From Acidobacteriaceae bacterium (lineage in GTDB: Bacteria > Acidobacteriota > Terriglobia > Terriglobales > Acidobacteriaceae), in assembly GCA_030044455.1 (NCBI GenBank), contig JASHVU010000695.1, positions 1-6,704 on the forward strand: a stretch of 6,704 nucleotides of DNA. The letters are read 5' to 3'. Within the stretch, counting starts at the first letter, position 1. Every line of letters begins with the position of its first letter. Shown piece after piece: positions 6,570-6,704 of this stretch. Below the pieces are notes generated by a model. That model made no database searches and was not told where the DNA came from. It worked only from the letters and a program-made list of their open reading frames with translations. Made by a program: the position numbers and the translations under genes.

Positions 6570-6704
6570 TTAGAAGTGGTAGCTCATTGAGAGTTGGAAG
6601 AAACGCGAGTCCGGTGAATCGTTCTGGAAGGTGCGCGGACCGGTGATTTGGCCGCCCTCGGTGTTGATGTTGGTCCCACTCGGTTGTCCGAGCGATGGCG
6701 TGTT
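6570..6704 (-). CDS. C-terminal end of an outer-membrane beta-barrel protein, probably a TonB-dependent receptor (partial)
   Basis: Only the last 44 codons and the TAA are in the window; the gene continues past the right edge. The end reads NDSPDSRFFQLSMSYHF. The final residues alternate hydrophobic/aromatic with polar and finish in phenylalanine, the beta-signal recognised by the BAM complex in outer-membrane barrels. The Gly/Pro/Thr/Asn-rich loop before it (GQPSGTNINTEGGQ) looks extracellular. The D-S-R-x-x-Q-L-S context before the last strand resembles the large acidobacterial TonB-dependent receptors with a carboxypeptidase-regulatory-like N-terminal domain, but that subtype is inferred from the tail alone. 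Another barrel class is possible. A strong terminator follows. Transcription runs toward the TPR and propeller genes, which suggests a shared envelope role. Confidence 0.72.
   Translation of the reverse strand, partial: NTPSLGQPSGTNINTEGGQITGPRTFQNDSPDSRFFQLSMSYHF

Overview
This is a GC-rich bacterial window that reads most naturally as a piece of a chromosome from Acidobacteriota (Terriglobia-like). That assignment is inferred from gene content: a CRTAC1/UnbV-type FG-GAP propeller protein, an exported TPR protein, the tail of a large outer-membrane beta-barrel, and a bacterial inositol oxygenase. No marker gene is present to settle it. Secreted proteins and the outer-membrane beta-signal indicate a diderm cell.

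Layout, left to right. (1) A GNAT-family acetyltransferase lies on the + strand at 51-593. (2) About 600 bases at 594-1194 hold no convincing intact gene. A weak 88-codon frame at 834-1100 may be the remnant of a decayed gene. (3) The rest is on the - strand. Read in transcription order from the right edge, it holds the last 44 codons of a probable TonB-dependent-receptor-type barrel (stop at 6570), a strong intrinsic terminator (6495-6532), a secreted TPR-array protein (6453-5017), a 223-base gap, a large secreted protein (4793-2154) and inositol oxygenase (2055-1195, GTG start, strong Shine-Dalgarno). The large protein joins a parvulin-like domain, a TPR region, a seven-blade FG-GAP/VCBS propeller and an ASPIC/UnbV C-terminal domain.

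How the genes may work together. The barrel, the TPR protein and the parvulin/TPR/propeller/UnbV protein look like a cell-envelope module: an outer-membrane protein plus two exported scaffold or chaperone-like partners. This is inferred from domain content and order. Inositol oxygenase is cytosolic and appears to be separately controlled. The end of the propeller gene carries a sigma70-like promoter (TTGAAA, 17 bp, CATAAC) whose -35 overlaps a perfect 12-bp palindrome of the LacI/GalR operator type. A second inverted repeat covers the -10 and the predicted start site. This fits sugar- or inositol-responsive repression of myo-inositol to D-glucuronate conversion.

The most interesting items are that double-operator promoter, the unusual multidomain propeller protein whose parvulin-like domain lacks both conserved histidines, and the terminator placed only about 40 bases before the TPR gene. 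I see no rRNA, tRNA, CRISPR array or recognisable mobile element.
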